From positions 1-14,590 of the forward strand of contig UQQA01000055.1 of assembly GCA_900543105.1 (NCBI GenBank): a stretch of 14,590 bases of DNA, in the 5' to 3' direction. Under the pieces are notes generated by a model. The model searched no databases, was not told the origin of the DNA, and saw only the letters and a list, made by a program, of their open reading frames with translations. This stretch comes from an uncultured Ruminococcus sp. Its GTDB lineage: Bacteria > Bacillota > Clostridia > Oscillospirales > Ruminococcaceae. This document shows positions 7,658-14,064 of the stretch, piece by piece. The position numbers were made by a program, and so were the translations under genes. Position 1 is the first letter of the stretch. Each line of letters begins with the position of its first letter.

Positions 7658-7754
7658 ATAATTCTCCCCTTTGAAATAATAGCTGCTCAATTGAAAAGAC
7701 GCATTGCTGAATATAAATATTTTGCAGCAGAATATAAAAAGGTGTCTATCAAAA

Positions 7755-7786
7755 GGCAAAACTAGACAAAACAAGTCAATTTTGCC
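7755..7786 (-). other. Hairpin in the EAL gene leader
   Basis: GGCAAAA (7755-7761) and TTTTGCC (7780-7786) enclose a smaller GAC/GTC pairing. It lies within the predicted 140-nt untranslated leader. It does not show the conserved elements of c-di-GMP riboswitches. Confidence 0.4.
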
Positions 7787-7803
7787 ATACTATTTCTAAG
7801 TTA

Positions 7804-7832
7804 ATGATACTCTTATTTTCGCTTTTTGTCAA
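7804..7832 (-). promoter_or_regulatory. Sigma-A-type promoter for the PAS-GGDEF-EAL gene
   Basis: On the minus strand TTGACA (7827-7832), a 17-nt spacer and TATCAT (7804-7809) form a near-consensus promoter. Transcription should start near 7797, giving a leader of about 140 nt. The rest of the 349-bp divergent intergenic region (7658-8006) is AT-rich. A possible extended -10 (TGGTAAACT, 7892-7900) could serve the response regulator on the plus strand, but it lacks a clear -35. Confidence 0.75.
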
Positions 7833-8006
7833 GGCAATGATAATAAAAGCTTAAAAATACGCTGAATTTTCACATATCTTTCATATTTTCGTGGTAAACT
7901 TATTTTTAAATTAAAATGGCGGAAAAGACGTTTTAAAAGTCATACAAAACAAACAAAATATATGGGTTTAATGCGTTCTTTCGTTAAAAATCAAGGAGAT
8001 GACATT

Positions 8007-8678
8007 ATGCAGAGGATACTTGTTGTTGACGATGAAAAAATGATACGAAATGTTATTAAGGAATATGCCGAATTTGACGGCTTCGAGGTCACTGAGGCTG
8101 AGGACGGAATGGAAGCTGTCGAGATCTGCCGCAGGGAAGATTTCGACCTCATCGTTATGGATATAATGATGCCGAGGCTCGATGGCTATTCGGCGATAAA
8201 GGAGATCCGCAAGACCAAGCAGATACCCGTCATAATGCTTTCGGCAAGGGGCGAGGAATATGACAAGCTTTTCGGCTTTGAGATAGGCATTGATGACTAT
8301 GTTGTGAAGCCATTCTCCCCCAAGGAGCTTCTTGCAAGAATAAAAGCTGTATTAAAGCGCGCAGCCGCAAAGGAACAGCCAATGGATATTATCCGTTACG
8401 AGGGTCTTGAGATCAACGTTACGGGCAGAGAGGTCAGCGTTGACGGCAAGCCTGTTTCGCTCACCCCAAAGGAATATGACCTGCTCTTCTACCTTGTGCG
8501 GAACAAGGGCATCGCTCTTTCGCGTGAAAAGCTTCTTGAAGAAGTATGGGGCTACGACTTCTTCGGCGATGACAGAACGGTCGATACACATATAAAAATG
8601 CTCCGAAATTCTCTCGGTGAATACCGCAAGTTCATCAAAACTCTGAGAGGAATGGGATATAAGTTTGAAACAACATAA
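8007..8678 (+). CDS. OmpR/PhoB-family response regulator
   Basis: A 223-residue transcription factor. The ATG at 8007 is chosen over upstream in-frame starts because AAGGAGA lies 8 nt before it and the receiver domain begins directly (QRILVVDDE). The receiver (1-118) has the acidic pocket Asp8/Asp9, phospho-acceptor Asp52 in VMDIMMP, Ser79 in place of the usual Thr and Lys101 in VKPFSP. The C-terminal winged helix (about 128-222) has the family features SLTPKEYDLL, SREKLLEEVWG, RTVDTHIKMLR and the final GMGYKFE. The kinase gene overlaps its last 14 nt, so the pair is a classic two-component system. The target genes and signal cannot be read from the sequence. Confidence 0.96.
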   Translation: MQRILVVDDEKMIRNVIKEYAEFDGFEVTEAEDGMEAVEICRREDFDLIVMDIMMPRLDGYSAIKEIRKTKQIPVIMLSARGEEYDKLFGFEIGIDDYVVKPFSPKELLARIKAVLKRAAAKEQPMDIIRYEGLEINVTGREVSVDGKPVSLTPKEYDLLFYLVRNKGIALSREKLLEEVWGYDFFGDDRTVDTHIKMLRNSLGEYRKFIKTLRGMGYKFETT

Positions 8679-10092
8679 AAGCTTTCTGAACTTAAAAACG
8701 GCGATATGGATGTACTTCGTCATCTTTATAACGGGTATCCTTGCGCTGCTGTGGTTCACGTTCGGTGTTTCGCTCGAGGCGAACTACAAAAGCAAAAAGA
8801 CCAAGGACATCGTTTCTATCGCTTCGTATATCCTCAAAGGCTGGAACGAGGACGGACTGACTACCGAAAAGCTTGACAACACGGCATACAATAATAATAT
8901 GTGTATCCTTATTCAAGATGCCGACGGCTACACGGTCTATTCCTATGATATGATGGCGAACAACTGCCTTATCCACGGCGTTTACAGCCTTAATCTTTTC
9001 AAATACCGAAATCAGGCGCTTGCGAGCAATAACGGCTACTACTACGCCGAGGTCAACAACCCGCGCTTCAACACGAACACACTGCTTTTCGTTATGGTCA
9101 TAGGCTCGGTCGATGACCCCGAGGGTTATATTTACCTCAACACCTCGCTCGCGCCGCTCAAATCGACCGCCGATATCATCAAGCGGCAGATATACTGGAT
9201 AGGCATTATCCTGCTTCTGCTCGGACTTATCATTGCTTATTTTCTTGCATCCGTTATCGAAGCGCCTATCGTCCGCATTACGAAAACGGCAAAGAAAATG
9301 GGCGAGGGAAACTATAATGTTGTCTTTGACGGACACGGTTATGAGGAAACGGAAATTCTTGCCGACACGCTGAACAGCGCGGAGGAAGAAATTTCAAAGG
9401 TCGATACTCTCCGACGTGACCTTATCGCAAACGTTTCGCACGACCTGCGAACGCCGCTGACAATGGTAAAAGCCTATGCCGAAATGATACGCGATATTTC
9501 GGGCGACAATCCGCAGAAGCGCGCCGAGCATCTCAACGTTATCATTGAGGAGAGCGACCGTCTTGCAACGCTTGTCAATGATATCCTCGACCTTTCCAAG
9601 CTTGAAAGCGGCAACCTCGAAATGACTGAAACGGAGTTCTGCATCACCAACACGATACGGAGCATAATGGAGCGCTACACCCTGCTTTCCGAGCAGAAAG
9701 GCTACACCTTTATCGTTTCCGCCGAGCAGAATTTCATCGTAAAAGCCGATGCTGTAAAGATACAGCAGGTAATTTACAACCTTATCAACAACGCCGTCAA
9801 TTACACGGGCGAGGACAAGACCGTTTATATCACGCAGATAGTCAAGAAGAAAAAGCTTGTCCGAATCGAGATAACCGACACGGGCGCAGGCATCGACCCC
9901 GAGCTGATACCGCTCATCTTCGACCGCTACTACCGAACGGAAAAGAGCAAGCGAGAGGTCATCGGCACGGGACTTGGACTTTCGATAGTAAAGCAGATAC
10001 TTCAGCGCCACAACTACGAATTCGGCGTTCGCTCCGAAAAAGGCGTGGGAAGCACATTCTGGTTCGAGATGCCGGGACATCTTGAAGAATAA
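8665..10092 (+). CDS. Sensor histidine kinase partner of the response regulator
   Basis: A 475-residue membrane kinase. The TTG at 8665 overlaps the end of the regulator gene by 14 nt and gives a complete first transmembrane helix (about 13-35); a later ATG would cut into it. An extracellular sensing domain (about 36-173) and a second helix (about 175-197) follow, then a HAMP linker (about 197-250). The dimerisation domain carries VSHDLRTP with the phosphorylated His259. The ATPase domain has the N box NLINNAVNY (372-380), G1 DTGAGID (405-411) and G2 GTGLGLS (434-440), all intact, so kinase activity is expected. The order regulator-kinase with overlap indicates translational coupling. No terminator is visible right after the stop; the 7-nt repeat array begins there. 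Confidence 0.95.
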   Translation: MKQHKSFLNLKTAIWMYFVIFITGILALLWFTFGVSLEANYKSKKTKDIVSIASYILKGWNEDGLTTEKLDNTAYNNNMCILIQDADGYTVYSYDMMANNCLIHGVYSLNLFKYRNQALASNNGYYYAEVNNPRFNTNTLLFVMVIGSVDDPEGYIYLNTSLAPLKSTADIIKRQIYWIGIILLLLGLIIAYFLASVIEAPIVRITKTAKKMGEGNYNVVFDGHGYEETEILADTLNSAEEEISKVDTLRRDLIANVSHDLRTPLTMVKAYAEMIRDISGDNPQKRAEHLNVIIEESDRLATLVNDILDLSKLESGNLEMTETEFCITNTIRSIMERYTLLSEQKGYTFIVSAEQNFIVKADAVKIQQVIYNLINNAVNYTGEDKTVYITQIVKKKKLVRIEITDTGAGIDPELIPLIFDRYYRTEKSKREVIGTGLGLSIVKQILQRHNYEFGVRSEKGVGSTFWFEMPGHLEE

Positions 10093-10163
10093 TTCGGAAT
10101 TAGGAATGCGGAATGCGAAATTATTATAATGCGTAATTCGTAATGCTTAATGCGTAATTATTT
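10093..10163. repeat. Degenerate 7-nt repeat array, left
   Basis: Beginning directly after the kinase stop codon are units such as GGAATTA, GGAATGC, GCGTAAT and TCGTAAT with a period near 7 nt. The last 37 nt match, inverted, the array at 11009-11045. Confidence 0.75.
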
Positions 10164-10244
10164 TGTTCCGCAGGTTTACGGCGCAAACTTGATTTTCATA
10201 GGTACAGGTTTTATATCCGCCCGTTAGCAACTCACGAAATTACA
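10127..10244. repeat. Left long inverted repeat
   Basis: Imperfect inverted partner of 10937-11045. The outer array (10127-10163) and the inner conserved block (about 10211-10244) are the best-matched parts. Confidence 0.7.
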
Positions 10245-10248
10245 GCAA

Positions 10249-10323
10249 AGCTCTTGACATTAGTGTTCAAAAGTCTTATAATATAAATATAAAGAGGGCA
10301 TACCGATAGACGGTCGCTCCCAA
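10249..10323 (+). repeat. 75-bp direct repeat, copy 1 (antitoxin promoter and RNA head)
   Basis: Matches 10610-10684 at 74 of 75 positions (T10274 versus C10635). It contains the promoter and first 35 nt of the antitoxin RNA. Confidence 0.9.
10254..10282 (+). promoter_or_regulatory. Consensus promoter of antitoxin RNA copy 1
   Basis: TTGACA (10254-10259), 17-nt spacer, TATAAT (10277-10282): a perfect sigma-A promoter. Predicted start near 10289. Confidence 0.85.
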
Positions 10324-10377
10324 GATGAAGTTAAAGAATAACCGCCGAGTTGGAAGCTGGGGCGGTTATTTCTTTTT
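10289..10377 (+). ncRNA. Antisense antitoxin RNA, copy 1 (about 89 nt)
   Basis: The transcript starts near 10289 from a perfect promoter and ends at a strong intrinsic terminator. It has no convincing reading frame. It is convergent with the toxin mRNA and overlaps its stop codon and 3' end, so the two RNAs are complementary there. Near its 5' end it carries a segment (10294-10321) that resembles the toxin mRNA leader in the same sense, and CGCTCC (10315-10320) could pair with GGGGCG at the toxin ribosome site (10455-10460). Together this fits a type I antitoxin; the pairing is inferred. Confidence 0.75.
10337..10377. terminator. Bidirectional terminator of toxin and antitoxin RNAs, copy 1
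   Basis: A perfect 10-bp stem (10337-10346 with 10361-10370) has a 14-nt loop, followed by TCTTTTT on the plus strand. On the minus strand a shorter T-run (TTCTTTAA) follows. The toxin stop codon is inside the stem. Confidence 0.85.
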
Positions 10378-10449
10378 GTTGCTATTTTGCATGATCTGTA
10401 TAACAGCGCAAATAAGTAAACCGAGAGTGAGTACCTCGATAACACCCAT
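10366..10449 (-). CDS. Small hydrophobic type I toxin (27 residues)
   Basis: A 27-residue peptide: MGVIEVLTLGLLICAVI, then QIMQNSN and a KKK end. One membrane-spanning helix (about residues 2-20) and a basic tail resemble holin-like and Fst/TxpA-type toxins of Firmicutes; assignment is by resemblance only. The start at 10447-10449 follows AAAGGGG with a 7-nt gap, an excellent ribosome site that can be masked by an upstream GCTCCC in the leader. A clean promoter lies at 10514-10542, giving a leader of about 58 nt. The stop codon sits in the shared terminator stem, in the part covered by the antisense RNA. Overproduction would be expected to depolarise the membrane. The peptide is too short for standard gene finders and would normally be missed. 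Confidence 0.72.
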   Translation of the reverse strand: MGVIEVLTLGLLICAVIQIMQNSNKKK

Positions 10450-10513
10450 AACAACGCCCCTTTCAGGGAGCAGGAATTGACCGCCTACCGTTTCTGGTAT
10501 GCCCATGAGTATT

Positions 10514-10542
10514 ATTTTACCATTTACATCGTTATTTGTCAA
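10514..10542 (-). promoter_or_regulatory. Toxin mRNA promoter
   Basis: On the minus strand TTGACA (10537-10542), 17-nt spacer, TAAAAT (10514-10519). Predicted start near 10507. Confidence 0.8.
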
Positions 10543-10609
10543 TTATTCGGAATAAATACACTTTTCTGTTGTTTCAATCAATATTTTTGTCGGAAACAAA
10601 ATGTAAAAC

Positions 10610-10684
10610 AGCTCTTGACATTAGTGTTCAAAAGCCTTATAATATAAATATAAAGAGGGCATACCGATAGACGGTCGCTCCCAA
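10610..10684 (+). repeat. 75-bp direct repeat, copy 2
   Basis: Matches 10249-10323 at 74 of 75 positions. Confidence 0.9.
10615..10643 (+). promoter_or_regulatory. Consensus promoter of antitoxin RNA copy 2
   Basis: TTGACA (10615-10620), 17-nt spacer, TATAAT (10638-10643). Predicted start near 10650. Confidence 0.85.
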
Positions 10685-10744
10685 TATCAGGTTGAAGAAA
10701 TAACCGTCCAAGTTTGAGAGGTTGGGGCGGTTATTTCTTTTTAT
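10650..10744 (+). ncRNA. Toxin-less (orphan) antitoxin RNA, copy 2
   Basis: The same promoter and RNA head as copy 1, then a diverged terminator: a 13-bp stem (10697-10709 with 10725-10737) with one U-G pair, followed by a T-run. The facing toxin reading frame is absent: about 120 bp between terminator and toxin promoter is missing relative to copy 1. Only a seven-codon remnant (MVKLLQQ) remains there. Because the head is near-identical, it could act on the copy 1 toxin mRNA. Confidence 0.7.
10697..10742 (+). terminator. Terminator of antitoxin RNA copy 2
   Basis: 13-bp stem (GAAATAACCGTCC with GGGCGGTTATTTC, one wobble pair) followed by TTTTT. Confidence 0.8.
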
Positions 10745-10754
10745 TGTTGCAGCA

Positions 10755-10783
10755 ATTTTACCATTTAAGTCTTGATTTGTCAA
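10755..10783 (-). promoter_or_regulatory. Residual toxin promoter in copy 2
   Basis: On the minus strand TTGACA (10778-10783), 17-nt spacer, TAAAAT (10755-10760), in a block that matches the copy 1 toxin promoter region (10515-10574). It would now drive only a short RNA antisense to the orphan antitoxin. Confidence 0.65.
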
Positions 10784-10846
10784 TTATTCGGGTTAAATAC
10801 ACTTTTCTGTTGTTTTATAGTAAAAATAAAATCTGCACAAACAATA

Positions 10847-10890
10847 AACAGACCTGTTTTCGAGGATTTTTCCTTGAAAACAGGTCTGTT
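10847..10890. terminator. Strong hairpin inside the element, terminator-like
   Basis: A perfect 15-bp stem (10847-10861 with 10876-10890); the loop itself can pair AGGA with TCCT, making a nearly continuous hairpin of about 20 bp around TTTT. T-rich sequence follows on both sides. It could terminate transcripts leaving the downstream peptidoglycan-binding gene on the minus strand and insulate the element. Confidence 0.6.
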
Positions 10891-10936
10891 CGTTTATTTC
10901 ATAACACCTTGTGGCGCAGGACGGGAAACCGTCCAT

Positions 10937-11045
10937 TGTAGTTTCGTGGGTCGCTAACGGGCGGATATAGAATCCACCTCTACGAATTTCAAACAATTTG
11001 CGGAGCAAAAATAATTACGCATTACGCATTACGAATTACGCATTA
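10937..11045. repeat. Right long inverted repeat
   Basis: Imperfect inverted partner of 10127-10244. It ends in a tidy 7-nt tandem array (ATTACGC repeated, 11014-11045) that abuts the stop codon of the next gene. Just inside it is a small hairpin, GGACGG-GAAA-CCGTCC (10919-10934). Confidence 0.7.
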
Positions 11046-11049
11046 AGTA

Positions 11050-11613
11050 TTATCCTACTGCATTTATACTCATAGTATAATCAGCTTCATCATTATCTAT
11101 ATCATCGATAGCCGCATGATAGTTGTATATCCGTGCGAGTGCGTTCCATGTTGCACGATTGAAATCACCCGTTTCGGGCAGACCCGATATCGCTTGTATC
11201 CGGCGTATCTCCTCGGCGGTTTCGTTGTCGTAGATGCCGTTTATCGATGCGCCTTTGAGGTTATCGTAAAACTGCGAGATAGTGTTCAGCATCACCTGAA
11301 TGATATAGACTGGATAGCCTGCCGAGCCCTTTGTGAGCGGAGTTTCGCTGACCGCACGAGGATTTATGCTTTCCAGCTCGGCGAAGAACAGCGCCGCTTC
11401 TTTGTAAAGCTTATAAAGTTCGTCCCATGTCCTCGGATCGATCTCCCCCGTTTCGGGCAGACCTCTCTCACGCTGAAACGCCGCAACTGCGTCCCTTGTG
11501 TCATCGCTGTAAGTTCCGTCCGCAACTGTCATCGGGATATTGGGGTTGTATTTCGATATCGTCCGAAGATAACGCTGTGCCTCACGAACGTCCGAAGCTT
11601 TGTTTTCTGCCAT
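11050..11613 (-). CDS. Small protein with two peptidoglycan-binding domains
   Basis: A 187-residue protein. The ATG at 11613 follows GGAGGG at 8 nt. Two PG_binding_1-type domains are visible: residues about 8-68 (VREAQRYLRTI ... DGTYSDDTRDAVAAFQ, GLPETGEIDPRTW) and about 100-165 (YIIQVMLNTI ... NGIYDNETAEEIRRIQ, GLPETGDFNRATW). There is no signal peptide and no catalytic domain. It lies 37 nt downstream of the SleC-like gene and is almost certainly co-transcribed. It probably targets or organises the cortex or cell wall alongside that enzyme. The C-terminal 25 residues are acidic and unassigned. The inverted-repeat element begins right at its stop codon. Confidence 0.9.
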   Translation of the reverse strand: MAENKASDVREAQRYLRTISKYNPNIPMTVADGTYSDDTRDAVAAFQRERGLPETGEIDPRTWDELYKLYKEAALFFAELESINPRAVSETPLTKGSAGYPVYIIQVMLNTISQFYDNLKGASINGIYDNETAEEIRRIQAISGLPETGDFNRATWNALARIYNYHAAIDDIDNDEADYTMSINAVG

Positions 11614-11650
11614 TTATATTACCCTCCGTATTATATCTGATAAATATACA

Positions 11651-13051
11651 TTATGAAATCGTATAACCCGGGTTCTGCCCTGCCTGCTTTACATAGCCGA
11701 AGCGATGCTCGCTGTATATCTCGGAGATCCTGTTCCAAGTATCAGCACCGACAGCGCCGTTCTGCGGAAGTCCGAAGATGCGCTGGAACTCGGTCACGCC
11801 CTGCTTCGTCAAAGGGCCGTAGAAGCCCGTCGGCTGAATTTCGGGTATCGTCGGATAGAACCGATGCAGATAGTTCAGATACTCCTGCAAAATCCGTATA
11901 TAAGGATTTGTCATACCCTCGTTCAGGATAATTCCGGGGAAAAGCACGGGATCTTCGCTGTTTTCATTGAGCGGAACGTTCTCGACAATGCCGAGGTAAG
12001 CGTCCTCGAGCCAATTCCACGTTTCACGGTCAACAACGCCAGTCTGCGGCAGACCGAAAACCTGCTGGAATGAGCGGACGGAATTCTCGGTCGCAGTGTC
12101 AAAAGTTCCCGTTATCGTGACGGGCAGGACATTATTATAGTACGCCCCGACGACTTCGAGATAATACTGCAGATAGCGCACAGCCATTCCGCTCTCGCCG
12201 AATGAAAGCGTTTCGGGGAAAACGACCGCCGTTTCTTCGAGAGTAAGTCCCTCGGACGCGAGCCGGGCGAGCTTCTTCACGCTCGTATAAATATAGTGTA
12301 TCCGATACCATGTCGCCTTATCGACAACGCCCGTCTGCGGCAGATTGAAGATCTTCTGAAAGGCTCGCACAGCCTCTTCCGTTGCACTGTCATAAACCGT
12401 CCCCTCCGTCGGGATTTTCGGTATCGCAGGATAGTTCCGCGAGATTCGGTTAAGCTCACGGCGAATTCGGACAACATCATTTCCGCCGTCGCCAAGACTT
12501 AACGACTCGCCCGGGTAGGACGGCGCATTCTTCCTTACGTCTGTATTGGTCACAATGTCAATATCATCTCCGTAAAAGCGTGTCAGAATATCATACGGCC
12601 CTAACCCCTCCCGTGCGAGGGCGACTGTCCCCCACTGGGTCAGACCTCCGCAGTCGGCGACATCTCTTCCATCGCAATAGACCGCAAAAAGCGGTTCAAC
12701 TCTCCCTTGGCGAACGATATATTCGTTGAAAATTTCGTCAACTATCTGAGTGATCGGCTCGTAAATATCTCTGTCCTTGAAGAAAGACTGGTCGAACTGG
12801 ATCGAGTTAGTTATGTCGAAATCGTAGCCCTGCGAGGGATACCATTCGGTAAAAATGCGGTTGAGCGTGAATGAGATTATCGCATAAATATTCGCGCGAA
12901 GTGCGGCTTCGGGCCAAGTTGGATAAAGCTCGCTCGATGCGACATTTTTTATATAGTCGGGAAAGCTCACGGTCACATTCTCCGCAGAAGCGTCATTCGG
13001 TCTGCCGAGGTGGACGGTAACGGTTTCGGGAATAAACGGTTCAGGCATCAT
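11651..13051 (-). CDS. SleC-like spore cortex-lytic transglycosylase (SpoIID-type domain) with three peptidoglycan-binding domains
   Basis: A 466-residue protein from the first of two adjacent ATGs (13051), preceded by AAAGGCGGTGG; a TTG at 13066 is less likely. The N-terminal part (about 5-170) resembles the catalytic region of Clostridium SleC, from memory of that family: VSFPDYIKNVASSELYPTWPEA, then ANIYAIISFTLNRIFTEWY, then YCDGRD and GGLTQWGTVALAREG. This is the SpoIID/LytB lytic transglycosylase fold, with Glu41 (in SSELYP) at the catalytic position. Three PG_binding_1 domains follow (about 192-250, 288-349, 383-446), each with a GLPQTG or NLPQTG signature. SleC itself carries its transthyretin-like prodomain in the same chain; here that domain is in the upstream gene. 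There is no signal peptide. It starts 11 nt after the stop of the upstream gene. Substrate should be muramic-lactam cortex or denuded glycan. Confidence 0.88.
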   Translation of the reverse strand: MMPEPFIPETVTVHLGRPNDASAENVTVSFPDYIKNVASSELYPTWPEAALRANIYAIISFTLNRIFTEWYPSQGYDFDITNSIQFDQSFFKDRDIYEPITQIVDEIFNEYIVRQGRVEPLFAVYCDGRDVADCGGLTQWGTVALAREGLGPYDILTRFYGDDIDIVTNTDVRKNAPSYPGESLSLGDGGNDVVRIRRELNRISRNYPAIPKIPTEGTVYDSATEEAVRAFQKIFNLPQTGVVDKATWYRIHYIYTSVKKLARLASEGLTLEETAVVFPETLSFGESGMAVRYLQYYLEVVGAYYNNVLPVTITGTFDTATENSVRSFQQVFGLPQTGVVDRETWNWLEDAYLGIVENVPLNENSEDPVLFPGIILNEGMTNPYIRILQEYLNYLHRFYPTIPEIQPTGFYGPLTKQGVTEFQRIFGLPQNGAVGADTWNRISEIYSEHRFGYVKQAGQNPGYTIS

Positions 13052-13062
13052 TCCACCGCCTT

Positions 13063-13962
13063 TCAACCATGTATGGCTCTGCCGTCAGCGCCGCATCTTG
13101 GTATAAGCGCAATTGGCTGTATCGACTTCACGCCCGAAAAAACGGGAACTTCCATATCATTTTCGGCGTAAAAGCCGTCGGCATAAGCACTTATATAATA
13201 ATCGGCGAACGGCTTTTCGGTCGGGTCGGGCGTTTCGGAGAATGAAACGTTCGGCGCAGGCAGAGCAACCGTTTCGGTCGAACCGCTCTCGTCCGAGATA
13301 AGCATTTTCAGCAGATAAGTCTTTCCGTTTTCCTTTTTCGTGATAAGAACGACTGCATTTTCGATAGGAACAGCACCGCTGCCCGTTGTTACCTCTGCTT
13401 TAATGTAGCCAACGCCGCTTGCATCGGACATTTCACCCTCACCGCCGCTGAATCTCGGTTCAAGAGGGTCGGAAAGGTCGGAGAACTCCTCGGAGTTATA
13501 GTTACCCTGAAAATTTTCGGGTTCGGAAGTCATTTCGGAACGAAGCTCCTCTGCCGCAGACTCATTCCGCACCTCGTCCGAATCATTATTGCCCGACACA
13601 ACTTCATTTCCGAACCTGTTTTCCATTGGCTCCCCGAATTCCTCACGCATTATATCCTCGGGTGAGGGGAATTTTGGGGTGTTTTTAGGTATCTCCTGCA
13701 TTTGCGGAATTTTCGGCTCGGCTTTTACGCTGTCAGTACTTTCCGACATCAACGGTGCTGCTGTTGGAACGGCTTTCGGGCTGAACTCACTTTTTGTCGG
13801 TGTGAACTCAACGGCTGATTTCGGCTTTATCGGCTGAACATTCCTCGGCGGCGAAATAATTTCCGATGCTCCCCCGCCCTTTCTGCCGCTCTGTTTGTAC
13901 ATTCGCAGCATTTCTTCCTTATATTTTCGTGCCATTGCTTCGATCTGAGCTTTACTGTCCAT
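13063..13962 (-). CDS. Protein with disordered N-terminus and SleC-prodomain-like transthyretin fold
   Basis: A 299-residue protein. The ATG at 13962 follows GGGAGG. Residues 1-30 are basic and helical, 30-180 Pro/Ser/Glu-rich and probably disordered, and about 184-289 a beta-rich transthyretin-like domain (VPIENAVVLITK, then DESGSTETVALPAPNVSFSE, then FADYYISAYADGFY). Within Clostridium SleC the corresponding order is a similar IQNAVV / LPAP / YIVDAIADGY domain just before the catalytic region. I therefore read this gene and the next as a split SleC: targeting/prodomain here, enzyme next door. There is no signal peptide or obvious protease site. First gene of the three-gene cluster. Alternative: a carboxypeptidase-regulatory-like scaffold without enzymatic partner. 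Confidence 0.8.
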   Translation of the reverse strand: MDSKAQIEAMARKYKEEMLRMYKQSGRKGGGASEIISPPRNVQPIKPKSAVEFTPTKSEFSPKAVPTAAPLMSESTDSVKAEPKIPQMQEIPKNTPKFPSPEDIMREEFGEPMENRFGNEVVSGNNDSDEVRNESAAEELRSEMTSEPENFQGNYNSEEFSDLSDPLEPRFSGGEGEMSDASGVGYIKAEVTTGSGAVPIENAVVLITKKENGKTYLLKMLISDESGSTETVALPAPNVSFSETPDPTEKPFADYYISAYADGFYAENDMEVPVFSGVKSIQPIALIPRCGADGRAIHG

Positions 13963-14014
13963 TTTTATCCTCCCTGAAGTATTATTTTTCCTTTAATTTT
14001 ATTCATCGGGAGAT

Positions 14015-14048
14015 AAAAAAATACCTCGGAGCGTTTGTCCGAGGTATT
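14015..14048 (-). terminator. Intrinsic terminator of the prepilin gene
   Basis: A perfect 11-bp stem (AATACCTCGGA 14020-14030 with TCCGAGGTATT 14038-14048) with a 7-nt loop, followed by a run of T on the minus strand (14015-14019). It begins 16 nt beyond the pilin stop and separates it from the SleC-like cluster. Confidence 0.92.
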
Positions 14049-14064
14049 GAAAAACCTATTGCAA

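Larger units (their letters stand above)
10127..11045. mobile_element. About 920-bp inverted-repeat-bounded element (MITE-like) carrying a type I toxin-antitoxin module
   Basis: The left end (10127-10244) and right end (10937-11045) are imperfect inverted copies of each other. The outer 35 bp of the 7-nt arrays match with about one difference, followed inward by TTTTG[CT]TCCGCA, a poorly conserved middle, and then TATATCCGCCCGTTAGC and CACGAAA[TC]TACA, conserved at both ends. No transposase is encoded and no clear target-site duplication is seen, so mobility is an inference. The element fills the gap between the kinase stop and the downstream peptidoglycan-binding gene stop. It holds two tandem toxin-antitoxin-type units, one intact and one lacking the toxin. 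Confidence 0.55.

Noticed and set aside
7658..7797. c-di-GMP riboswitch in the leader of the EAL gene
   Set aside because: The conserved c-di-GMP riboswitch motifs were not seen; only a simple hairpin is present.
10260..10454. 64-residue minus-strand frame over the toxin-antitoxin region
   Set aside because: It runs through both RNAs and the terminator with no ribosome site. The 27-residue frame in another phase has all expected signals.
10249..10684. Direct repeats as a CRISPR array
   Set aside because: Only two 75-bp repeats, each with a promoter and terminator, and no spacer-like regular structure.
10793..11008. 71-residue minus-strand frame in the right half of the element
   Set aside because: It spans a perfect 15-bp hairpin and the inverted repeat, with no ribosome site or recognisable domain.
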